DNA from: Saccharofermentans sp.
GTDB taxonomy: Bacteria; Bacillota; Clostridia; Saccharofermentanales; Saccharofermentanaceae
Direction: 5' to 3'
Assembly: GCA_016292215.1 (NCBI GenBank)
Contig: JAEFBB010000003.1
Span: 48,212-112,211, forward strand
Length of the DNA: 64,000 nt
Part shown: positions 54,595-63,207 of the stretch, piece after piece
Layout of the letters: every line of letters starts with the position of its first letter
Numbering within the stretch: the first letter of the stretch is position 1
Position numbers and translations under genes: made by a program
Notes under the pieces: generated by a model
What the model saw: only the letters and a program-made list of their open reading frames with translations
The model's database searches: none
What the model was told of the DNA's origin: nothing

Positions 54595-57243
54595 TCAATC
54601 GACTTCGGTTACCGTCTCTGCAACTACTTCCTCAACCGTTTCAACTATATCAACCGTTTCAACTATATCAACAGTTTCAACAGTATCAACGGTGTCTACT
54701 ACGTCTACTGTTTCAACAACTTCTTCGGCTGCAACAGAATCCTCAGCCTCGATAACAGTAGAATCAGCAGGAACCTGTACTGGTTTAGCCGGTAAAGCAT
54801 TGTCAATAATATACAGGGTTACTGTTTCTGTTGTATGAACATTTTCGAATTTGTCAGTAATTACACAACGATACTGACAACCGTCACGGGATTCTTTGGC
54901 CTCCAGTGTTAATGTATCTGTCTTAGCGCCATCGTTGATTGAACAGTTGGTCCAGACACCTTTCTTCAATACCTGCCACTGATACTTGAGATCGAAACCA
55001 TATGCTTCTATTGTAAATTCAGCGTTATCGCCGAGATTTGCATAGCAATCAGCAGGATCGGAGAAAACTGTAATAACTTTTTCCGTTGTCAATTTAATTT
55101 CATCGGACGTCTCTGAATTGCCGTACTTATCAGAAACAACGCAGTGGTATACACTGCCGTCTCGGGATTCCTTCATCTCAATCACAAGAGTATTAGTCTT
55201 AGCACCATCGTTCATAGAGCAGTTCGTCCAGGTACCGTTCTTGAGAACCTGCCACTGATACTTAAGGCCATCACCTTCAGCTTTAATAGGTATTAAAACA
55301 ATTATGCCTATAGGTACGCTTACTTCTTCTACTCCACCTACAGGCTGCTCAACGATTCTCAGTGACTTATCAACAGTCAATGTGACCTCATCAGAAGTAA
55401 CAGCAACACCGTTCTTATCGGTAATTACGCAGTGGTAAACAAAACCGTTTCTTGAATCCTTGACTTCCTGTGTGAGCGTTGCTGTCTTCGCACCGTCATT
55501 CTTGGAGCAGTTAGTCCATTCGCCGTTCTTCATTACCTGCCACTGATACTTAAGGCCATCACCCTGGGCAGCAACAGTAAATTCAGCAGTCTCTCCTACA
55601 CGGCCGGTGTAGTCTTCAGGCTGAGTTGATATTTTTAACTCAGTGCCAATATATAGTGCAACAGGATCTGTTTCAACTGTAGTGCCATATTTATCGGTAA
55701 TTACGCACTTGTACTTCCATCCGTTTTTGGAATCCTTTACCGCAATGGACAAAGAGGATGTCTTGGCACCGTCATTCATTGAGCAGTTAACCCATGCGTT
55801 AGCACCCGGCTTCAATACTTGCCACTGATACTTAAGTCCGTCGCCTTCTGCAGATACCAAAAGTATCTCCGTGTTGCCAACATTGCAGTACATGTCAGAC
55901 GAAGGCTGACCCAAGATCTTAGCTGTCTTACCTTTAACTTTAAGTTTAGCTTCGTTTGAGAAAAGCGTCATACCCTCACTGTCAGTTACGGCACAACGTA
56001 CGCGCATACCGTTCATAGCCTCTGTGATAGTGAACACCAGTAACGGAAACTGAGCAGTTTCATCATCAAGATCTACCCAATCACCATCTTTGTAATACTG
56101 CCACTGGTATGTGTAGTCTTCAGGATCACCGACAGGAAAAACAGTGAACGCTGCATATGAGCCTACAGGGCCTGTGAAATCATCAGGTCCTTTAGCGATA
56201 AATGTCGAGTAATGGACATTGGTGACATATGGGAATACATCTTCAAGTGTTTTCTCGGATTCACGATCAAATAATGAATCATAGATCATTATGCTCATAA
56301 ATTCGTATGCTGAACCTTCAAAGTAAATATCCGTAAGTGAATAGCAATCATTAAAAGCGGTATCATCGATCCTGTTAACGCTGTTAGGAATCGTAACAGA
56401 CTTAAGATTATAACAATCAGAGAACATATCAGAATTAATCTCTGTTCTGCCCTCTTCAATTACAGCATAAGTCAACGAATCTGAACTATAGCTGAAAAAT
56501 TCAATATTGTTAGGAACAACTATCGCCTCATAATCAAAACCGATCAACCGGCATCTTTTAAGAGAATCCGGCAAATCAAGATTCTCCAAATCCAAAGAAG
56601 CAAGACTTTCAACAGTCAAAGCTTCCAATGTTTCCGGTATCTCTAATGACTCAACATTTAAGCAGTCATAAATATAAAAACTCTTAACATTTTTCGGAAT
56701 AGCAAAACTCTGCAGTTCAAAACAGGTATAAAGATCAAAATAGTTAATATTTCCGCCATTGACTATGTCAAGTGAAGTTGAAGAAGTACTGCCGGCAATA
56801 GTAAAATAATCTATATTCATGCCTGCCTTTAATTTGACCGAATTCAGATTATCAAAATTGAATATATCGAGCATCCAGATGTCCGAAGCATAATTGCCGG
56901 AGAACACGATCTCGCTGGCAGGGCATCCCAAACCGGCTACGCGAACATAATCACTGTCCAACTTGTTTGAAAAAACAATAAGGATCTGAGTATCCTCAGA
57001 TACCGTCTCCTGTATGTAATCAGTAAACCAACTAAGTTGAATATTAATAATATTATCAGTAGGAATAATCTTTAACACGTCGTTATCGTAGTATTCCCAT
57101 GTATAAGAAACTCCGAATTCCGACAAATCAACCTCGCCGTGATCCACCATCTCTACATCTTTAGCCAATACAGCCATCGACATAGACAGCAGCATGATCA
57201 CAGCCGTCAAAAGAGAAACGAATCTTTTGAAATGTTTTCGCAT
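54595..57243 (-). CDS. SP5: secreted leucine-rich protein with 5 Ig-like modules
   Basis: The protein has 882 residues: a signal peptide (about 1-28, RKHFKRFVSLLTAVIMLLS), SYTWEYYDNDVL, GLGCPAS, then LRR_5 repeats (IPNSVNRIDDTAFNDC). Five modules follow (about 353-813): the first is divergent (YTYQWQYYKDGDW, without the NCS cysteine), and the second has a small insertion (KPGANAWVNCS). The acidic tail of VDTVETVDIVET repeats ends AETVTEVD. The N-terminal half is the sibling of SP6. GGGAGG precedes the ATG at 57243. Confidence 0.85.
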   Translation of the reverse strand: MRKHFKRFVSLLTAVIMLLSMSMAVLAKDVEMVDHGEVDLSEFGVSYTWEYYDNDVLKIIPTDNIINIQLSWFTDYIQETVSEDTQILIVFSNKLDSDYVRVAGLGCPASEIVFSGNYASDIWMLDIFNFDNLNSVKLKAGMNIDYFTIAGSTSSTSLDIVNGGNINYFDLYTCFELQSFAIPKNVKSFYIYDCLNVESLEIPETLEALTVESLASLDLENLDLPDSLKRCRLIGFDYEAIVVPNNIEFFSYSSDSLTYAVIEEGRTEINSDMFSDCYNLKSVTIPNSVNRIDDTAFNDCYSLTDIYFEGSAYEFMSIMIYDSLFDRESEKTLEDVFPYVTNVHYSTFIAKGPDDFTGPVGSYAAFTVFPVGDPEDYTYQWQYYKDGDWVDLDDETAQFPLLVFTITEAMNGMRVRCAVTDSEGMTLFSNEAKLKVKGKTAKILGQPSSDMYCNVGNTEILLVSAEGDGLKYQWQVLKPGANAWVNCSMNDGAKTSSLSIAVKDSKNGWKYKCVITDKYGTTVETDPVALYIGTELKISTQPEDYTGRVGETAEFTVAAQGDGLKYQWQVMKNGEWTNCSKNDGAKTATLTQEVKDSRNGFVYHCVITDKNGVAVTSDEVTLTVDKSLRIVEQPVGGVEEVSVPIGIIVLIPIKAEGDGLKYQWQVLKNGTWTNCSMNDGAKTNTLVIEMKESRDGSVYHCVVSDKYGNSETSDEIKLTTEKVITVFSDPADCYANLGDNAEFTIEAYGFDLKYQWQVLKKGVWTNCSINDGAKTDTLTLEAKESRDGCQYRCVITDKFENVHTTETVTLYIIDNALPAKPVQVPADSTVIEAEDSVAAEEVVETVDVVDTVDTVETVDIVETVDIVETVEEVVAETVTEVD
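54661..54830. repeat. 170-bp near-identical tract shared with SP4 (copy 2)
   Basis: Matches 51988-52157 with 4 mismatches in 170. It covers the tail-coding region for PADSTVIEAEDSVAAEEVV and the adjoining end of the last Ig-like module. The neighbouring module sequence is much less alike, which favours gene conversion over simple whole-gene duplication. Confidence 0.85.
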
Positions 57244-57277
57244 AATTAACCTCCCTGGGATAAATATAGACAAGAAA

Positions 57278-57306
57278 ATTATACAACTATAAAATATTCT
57301 TGTCAG
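57278..57306 (-). promoter_or_regulatory. SP5 promoter
   Basis: Minus strand CTGACA (57306-57301), 17-base spacer ending TATAGTTG, TATAAT (57283-57278). Same class as SP3 and SP7. Confidence 0.75.
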
Positions 57307-57354
57307 GCGGATTAGTGTTTATTTGTTCGAAAATCTCCTTCTTTTCGAGAAGCT

Positions 57355-57385
57355 CGAAAAAGGGCGCCTCAAACGAGACGCCCCT
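57355..57385 (-). terminator. Terminator of SP6
   Basis: Minus-strand arms AGGGGCGTCTC and GAGGCGCCCT are followed by TTTTTCGAG. It lies 25 bases after the SP6 stop. A second short hairpin (TTCGAG/CTCGAA) adjoins it. Confidence 0.85.
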
Positions 57386-57409
57386 CTTAAGATTAACCGA
57401 AATGGATTA

Positions 57410-60211
57410 TCAGGAAACTTCCGTTACCGTTTCAACAACAGGAGTCTCAGCAGTCTCGATTGTCTCTGCGTCAACGGTTACGACTGTTTCAACCAAAGCG
57501 ACAGCTGAATCAGGATCATCGGAGAAATCATCTTCGTCCATCTCTTCGCCCATGTCTTCGTCCATATCATCTGGTTCTCCAATTTCTTCAGGCATAACAT
57601 ACAGAGTAACAGTTCTTGTCTCAACAACAGTACCGTATTTGTCTGTAATTACGCAGTGATACTGGAAACCGTCACGTGATGCCAAAGACAGTATGGTCAA
57701 AGTGTCAGTCTTGGCGCCGTCGTTCTTTGAGCAGTTGGTCCAAACGCCGTTCTTCAATACCTGCCACTGATATTTAAGACCCTCGCCTTCTGCTTCGACA
57801 ATGAATTCGGCATACGCCTGCTCAGGAACATCCTGGGACTCAGGCTCTCTTGTGATCTTGATCTCGCTGCTGATAGTTAGTGTAACTTCATCAGAAATCT
57901 TGGAATTGCCATACTTGTCCGTAATCACACAATGATATACGTTGCCGTTTCTGGAATCCTTGATCTCCTGAGAAAGCGTATTGGTCTTCGCACCGTCATT
58001 CTTGGAGCAGTTTGTCCATGTGCCGTTCTTCAATATCTGCCACTGATACTTGAGGCCTACGCCCTTTGCTTCAACTGTGAAAGAAGCAATCTGACCAACA
58101 GTACCTGAGAAATCTGTAGGCTCCTTGGCGATCCTCAGAGAAGTATCCATTCCCAACATAGCTTCTTCGGAAATAACCTTTGCGCCATACTTATCAGTAA
58201 TTATGCAGCGATAGCAGTAGCCGTCGCGCGAAGGCTTGATCTCCAATGTAAGGGTATCGGTCTTGGCACCATCATTTACGGAACAGTTCGACCAGCCGTT
58301 CTTATCAACCTGCCACTGATACTTGAGGTCTTCGCCCTGTGCCACAACAGTAAATGTAGCATATTCGCCTTCATAGCCTTCGAAACATTCAGGCTGTTCA
58401 AGGATCTCAAGCTGTACTCCGATCGTAAGCGTAACAGGATCTGTCGCAATTTTATTTCCATATTTATCAGTAATTATGCACTGATACTTGCAGTTGTTTC
58501 TGGAAGCTTTGGCCTCTAACGTTAATATATCCGACTTTGCACCGTCAGTAACAGAGCAATTAACCCATGCTTCAGCGCCCGGCTTCAGTACTTTCCATTG
58601 ATACTTAAGACCATCACCTTCTGCCTCTACCAAAAAGATAGCTAAATCGCCTTCGCAGCAGCTAAAGTCTTCAGGCTGTTCAACGATCGTTGCACACTTG
58701 CCATTTACTGTAAGCTTAGCTGGCGTTGAGGTAAGCGTCATGCCTTCACTGTCAGTAACAGCGCAGCATACATCCATGCCGTCCATCTCATCTATAATCA
58801 TGAATGTCAGATTTGGAGTCGTAGCACTCTCAACATCAATATCTATCCATTCTCCATCCCAAAAATACTTCCACTGATATGTGAAGTCATTCGGATCACC
58901 GTCAGCGACAATGCTAAACTCGGCAAAGGAGCCTGCAGGACCAGTGAAATCTTCAGGTTCTTTATAGATAAAAGTATCAAAATGGATATCAACACCTTCA
59001 AACAGTTCATAAATGCTGATATCAGAGATTCCCTCCTTCGTATAGTTATAAACAGTGATCTCCTCCCATTGTGATCTAGATCCATAATAGAAAATATCAG
59101 TCAGATTGTCACAGTATTCAAAAGCAGAATCATCAATCTTAGTAACGCTGTCAGGGATAACAACTTCATAAAGGTTAGTGCATTCTACGAATGTTTTATA
59201 CTCAATAGATGTAACGCCATCAGGAATATCAATATATAGGAGACCGCATTGCTTGAAAGCAGCAGCACTGATCGTATCTACGGATTCAGGCAGATAAATA
59301 TCAGAAAGATTCCAGCAATGATAAAAAGCACCATACTCTATGGTTATAACACTATCAGGGACACCTACATACTCAAGACCCGGACAATCCGCAAACATTT
59401 GAGTATGGATACTTGTAGATCCGTCTTCGATAAAAGCATTAATTAATGAAGCACTACTGTTTATACGGAAATCTTCAAGTGTATTTGGAACATAAATTTC
59501 TGTCAGATTGAGATTAAATAAATAGCAGTATTCAAGAGTCTCCGGTATCACGAATTCATCAAATGACTCACCCAAACTGCCCATAGATAAACCCTTTAAT
59601 GTATCCGGTATTGTTATCGTTTCTACGTTATAACAATCATTAATATAGAAATCACTAATTTTATCAGGTACTACAACATTCACCAGATTTTCACAAAAGC
59701 CGATAGAAAGTGTTGAGATTGAGCCGCCCTGGAATATGTCTGTTGAGCTTAATCCGCAATCAAGAATAGTGAGCCTGTCTAAATCCAGACCCCGCTTTAA
59801 TTTGATCGAATTTAGATCACTGAAAAAGGTAATATCCATCGCCTTTATATTTTCAACATTTGATCCTGTAAAAACGATCTCTCCCGAAGGGCATCCGGAA
59901 CCGTTTAAATTTATATAACTAATGTTATACAGATACGAAAGATCAATTATGATCTCTGTGTTTTCTGTATATTTCAAGTAATAGCTATCTGTAAAATGAG
60001 CATCATTAAGGAAAATGTTAGATGTTCTGGGTTTTATCAGTAATAAATCGTTATCGTAGTATTCCCAAGTGTAATAGCACTCCAATTCGGGCAGATCAAC
60101 CTCTCCTTCTTCGAGTTTCTCTACATCCTTAGCAAATATTGTCATAGACATAGACAGCAGCATTATCACAGCTGTCAAAAGAGAAACGAATCTTTTGATA
60201 TGTTTTCGCAT
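57410..60211 (-). CDS. SP6: secreted leucine-rich protein with 5 Ig-like modules
   Basis: The protein has 933 residues: a signal peptide (about 1-28), YYTWEYYDNDLL, GSGCPSG, an extended LRR_5 block (to about 400, IPDSVTKIDDSAFEYC type) and five modules (about 418-873). The first module is divergent, the second carries KPGAEAWVNCS, and the third is shortened (VDKNGWSNCS). The Asp/Met/Glu-rich tail then becomes Val/Thr/Glu-rich and ends VETVTEVS. ATG 60211 has AAGGAGG upstream. It starts 31 bases after the SP7 stop with no terminator between, so the two are probably co-transcribed. Confidence 0.85.
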   Translation of the reverse strand: MRKHIKRFVSLLTAVIMLLSMSMTIFAKDVEKLEEGEVDLPELECYYTWEYYDNDLLLIKPRTSNIFLNDAHFTDSYYLKYTENTEIIIDLSYLYNISYINLNGSGCPSGEIVFTGSNVENIKAMDITFFSDLNSIKLKRGLDLDRLTILDCGLSSTDIFQGGSISTLSIGFCENLVNVVVPDKISDFYINDCYNVETITIPDTLKGLSMGSLGESFDEFVIPETLEYCYLFNLNLTEIYVPNTLEDFRINSSASLINAFIEDGSTSIHTQMFADCPGLEYVGVPDSVITIEYGAFYHCWNLSDIYLPESVDTISAAAFKQCGLLYIDIPDGVTSIEYKTFVECTNLYEVVIPDSVTKIDDSAFEYCDNLTDIFYYGSRSQWEEITVYNYTKEGISDISIYELFEGVDIHFDTFIYKEPEDFTGPAGSFAEFSIVADGDPNDFTYQWKYFWDGEWIDIDVESATTPNLTFMIIDEMDGMDVCCAVTDSEGMTLTSTPAKLTVNGKCATIVEQPEDFSCCEGDLAIFLVEAEGDGLKYQWKVLKPGAEAWVNCSVTDGAKSDILTLEAKASRNNCKYQCIITDKYGNKIATDPVTLTIGVQLEILEQPECFEGYEGEYATFTVVAQGEDLKYQWQVDKNGWSNCSVNDGAKTDTLTLEIKPSRDGYCYRCIITDKYGAKVISEEAMLGMDTSLRIAKEPTDFSGTVGQIASFTVEAKGVGLKYQWQILKNGTWTNCSKNDGAKTNTLSQEIKDSRNGNVYHCVITDKYGNSKISDEVTLTISSEIKITREPESQDVPEQAYAEFIVEAEGEGLKYQWQVLKNGVWTNCSKNDGAKTDTLTILSLASRDGFQYHCVITDKYGTVVETRTVTLYVMPEEIGEPDDMDEDMGEEMDEDDFSDDPDSAVALVETVVTVDAETIETAETPVVETVTEVS

Positions 60212-60242
60212 AAAATACCTCCTTGGGATAAATGATTTTAAA

Positions 60243-63059
60243 TTAATCAACTGCTGTTACTGCTTCGGCATCTGCTTCAGGAACAGTTTCGATTACCTCA
60301 GTAATCTCAATAATCACAGAATCCTCAGATGTGTCTGCAGTATCCTCTGCGTCAGTTACTTCCTGTATCTCAACGATTTCAACATAATCTGCATCCGCGT
60401 TGCTTTCTGCAGGTGATGAATCAGCTTCTGCACTTGCAGCTACAACCCATAAATCAATAACATAGAGCTCAGTAGGTTCAGTAGTCAATGTATTTCCATA
60501 CTTATCTGTTACAACACAATGGTATTGCAGTTGGTTACGGGATGTCTTTGCTTCCAATGTAAGCTTGTTTGTCTTAGCACCGTCGTTTATCGAGCAGTTA
60601 ATCCATGTGCCGTTCTTAAATACTTGCCATTGATATTTCAGCCCCTCACCTTGTGCTTCTACAACAAAATCAACAGAATCTCCTACATTAGCAAATATGT
60701 ATTCTTCGGACTCAGATACAATAGCCAGAATTTTGAGGATCGAAAGAGTAGCTTCTCTTGTTGTAACAGTAGCTCCCGACTTGTCTGTAACAATACAGTG
60801 ATACTTCAATCCGTCACGGGAAGCCTTGATCTCTAATGACAATGCGGCTGTCTTAGCGCCGTCATTAATGGAGCAGTTCGTCCAGGTACCATTCTTATAT
60901 ACCTGCCACTGATACTTAAGACCTTCGCCCTCTGCTACGACCGTGAACTCTGCGGTTTCTCCCGCGTGACCTGCAAAATCAGCTGGCTGTGTCTTGATCG
61001 AGAGCGGTGATAAAACTGAGAGCGTAACTTCATTAGTTGTCACAGTCTCACCATATTTATCAGTAACGATACAATGATACTTGCTGCCGTTACGGGAATC
61101 CTTTATAGCCAAAGACAGCGTTGCGGTCTTTGCTCCGTCATTAATTGAGCAATTTGTCCAGGTACCGCTCTTTAATGTCTGCCACTGGTATTTAAGTCCG
61201 CTGCCTGCAGCATTTACGGTAAATACAGCTGTGTTACCGGCATATCCTGAGCAATCTTCAGGCTGTGTCTTTATTTCTAATGGATTTCCAACAGTCAATA
61301 CGACTTGCTTAGTTGTAACTGAATAACCATATTTATCGGTTATTACACACATATACACGCATCCGTCACGTGACTCCTTAGCTTCCAAAGCCAAGGTATC
61401 GGTCTTTGCTCCATCTTTAACAGAACAGTTTGCCCAGTAAGTAACCTTATTTACCTGCCATTGATAAGTTAATTCTTCACCGTCAGCAATAACATTAAAT
61501 GTAGCTGTTTCACCGGGCGCACATATAATGTCTTCTGGTTCTTCTAAAATAGTTATAGATTTGCACACGTTAAGGATTGCTTCATCAGAAGTACATGTCA
61601 GACCGGTAGAATCAGTAACTACACAATGTACTTTTAAACCATTTCGTTCTTCAGAGATAGGGAATTCTAACTGAGCTGTTTTTGCGCTCGGAACCATGAA
61701 GTTGATCCAGGTGTTATCCTTCAGATATTGCCATTGATAACTTACGATCTCGCCGTATGTTTCAACGTTGAAGAAAGCTCCGTATCCGACAGGCCCTGTA
61801 AAGTCCTTTGGCTGTGTTTCAAACAGATCGAGATCATCGATCCAGATGTCGGCATCACCGAAGATTTCATCTATAGTCTTCTCGGAAACAGTCTCATTCC
61901 AATCACTGTAGACAGTTATGTTATTCCATTGAGCACGAGAACCCGTGAAATAAACATCTGTAAGATTATCGCATTGCTGGAATGCCGATTCATCGATCTG
62001 AGTTACACTCGCAGGAATCAGAACTTCACTCAAATTATCGCAGCCTCTGAATGTTGCATATTCAATGGATGTAACTCCATTAGGAATATTAAACGACTCA
62101 AGTCCGGTATTGCGGAATGCACCTCTGCCGATCGATGTTACTGAATCAGGAAGTTCAATTGAAGTTAGATTGGAACAATTCGTAAACGCATTGTATTCAA
62201 TTCGTGTTACACTGTCAGGAATATATACGTCGGTAAGATTTGAGCAGAAATGAAACATATTCAAGTCAATCTGTTTTCTCCCGGATTCAATTGAAGCTTC
62301 CTCCAAAGAATCTGACATGATAGTAAATCTTTCGCAGGAAACGGGTACATTTATTTGAGATATACCGACATTAAAGAGAGAACAAGACTTAAGAGTCTCA
62401 GGTATTTCAAAATCAACGAGCTTGGGTGAATTTTCGACATAAAGAGCTTCCAGGTCATCCGGTACAGCAATGCTTTCAACATTAGCACAGTCAACGAGTT
62501 CAAAACGTTCCAGATTAGAGGGAACATTTACATTTACTAAATTGCTGCAATTCGTTACCTGAATAACATCAGTGTATAATTGATCGAAAATATTAATATT
62601 ATTAAGACCGCAGTCGTAAATACCAACCCAATCGATATATGCGTCATCATCAAAATAAACAGATTCCAATGAATCAAAATCATGGATACTGATATTATAG
62701 AAACCGTCTGATATTCCGTCACCGCCGATAATTAAGTTGCAACTGGGACAATTAGCACTATGAATACTCAGAGCGGATCTATATACCGGATCAATATAAA
62801 TATTTGAAACGTCGATATATATCGTAGTATTGCTGCTTAAATTTATTGAAGGCAGATCATTTTCGTCAATGTTAATTAACCAACCCTCAGGGTAAAGCTT
62901 CAACAGATCGTCACTGTAATACTCCCAAGAATACGAACAATAATTAGCGGTTACATGTCCTGAACTTATCAGAGTGTTCGCAGACACAATCATCGAAAAC
63001 ATAGAAACGACAAACGCAGCCACCATCACAGTGACAAGCTTTTTGATAAGACTTCGCAT
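60243..63059 (-). CDS. SP7: secreted leucine-rich protein with 5 Ig-like modules
   Basis: The protein has 938 residues: a signal peptide (about 1-28), SYSWEYYSDDLL, SANCPSC, an LRR_5 block (about 250-395, IPDSVTRIEYNAFTNC and related) and five modules (about 408-868). The first module lacks the NCS cysteine, and the second reads NKVTYWANCS. The acidic tail ends AEAVTAVD, a variant of the usual terminus. CCGGGAGG precedes the ATG. First gene of a probable SP7-SP6 operon; the N-terminal part is related to SP3. Confidence 0.85.
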   Translation of the reverse strand: MRSLIKKLVTVMVAAFVVSMFSMIVSANTLISSGHVTANYCSYSWEYYSDDLLKLYPEGWLINIDENDLPSINLSSNTTIYIDVSNIYIDPVYRSALSIHSANCPSCNLIIGGDGISDGFYNISIHDFDSLESVYFDDDAYIDWVGIYDCGLNNINIFDQLYTDVIQVTNCSNLVNVNVPSNLERFELVDCANVESIAVPDDLEALYVENSPKLVDFEIPETLKSCSLFNVGISQINVPVSCERFTIMSDSLEEASIESGRKQIDLNMFHFCSNLTDVYIPDSVTRIEYNAFTNCSNLTSIELPDSVTSIGRGAFRNTGLESFNIPNGVTSIEYATFRGCDNLSEVLIPASVTQIDESAFQQCDNLTDVYFTGSRAQWNNITVYSDWNETVSEKTIDEIFGDADIWIDDLDLFETQPKDFTGPVGYGAFFNVETYGEIVSYQWQYLKDNTWINFMVPSAKTAQLEFPISEERNGLKVHCVVTDSTGLTCTSDEAILNVCKSITILEEPEDIICAPGETATFNVIADGEELTYQWQVNKVTYWANCSVKDGAKTDTLALEAKESRDGCVYMCVITDKYGYSVTTKQVVLTVGNPLEIKTQPEDCSGYAGNTAVFTVNAAGSGLKYQWQTLKSGTWTNCSINDGAKTATLSLAIKDSRNGSKYHCIVTDKYGETVTTNEVTLSVLSPLSIKTQPADFAGHAGETAEFTVVAEGEGLKYQWQVYKNGTWTNCSINDGAKTAALSLEIKASRDGLKYHCIVTDKSGATVTTREATLSILKILAIVSESEEYIFANVGDSVDFVVEAQGEGLKYQWQVFKNGTWINCSINDGAKTNKLTLEAKTSRNQLQYHCVVTDKYGNTLTTEPTELYVIDLWVVAASAEADSSPAESNADADYVEIVEIQEVTDAEDTADTSEDSVIIEITEVIETVPEADAEAVTAVD

Positions 63060-63088
63060 AAAATACCTCCCGGGGAAAATATAAATAA

Positions 63089-63117
63089 ATTATATATCTA
63101 TCAAGATGCTTTGTCAG
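63089..63117 (-). promoter_or_regulatory. SP7 promoter
   Basis: Minus strand CTGACA (63117-63112), 17-base spacer, TATAAT (63094-63089), about 30 bases before the SP7 start codon. Confidence 0.75.
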
Positions 63118-63143
63118 GCTTATTCTGGCTTTTGTAACATGAC

Positions 63144-63176
63144 AAAAAGAGGCCGAATCCTAAGATCCGGCCCCCG
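63144..63176 (-). terminator. Terminator of SP8
   Basis: Minus-strand core GGCCGGATC, loop, GATTCGGCC, then TCTTTTTGTC. It lies 31 bases after the SP8 stop and belongs to the same sequence family as those of SP2, SP3 and SP4. Confidence 0.9.
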
Positions 63177-63207
63177 AATTAGTTTTGATTAGAAAACAAT
63201 CTATGGC

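Noticed and set aside
54485..54838. Open frame on the plus strand with many Thr/Val/Ser repeats opposite the SP tails (also at 37661-37843, 57300-57659 and 63185-63421)
   Set aside because: These are antisense shadows of the Val/Thr/Glu-rich tails. They have no ribosome-binding site, and their low complexity follows from the opposite strand.
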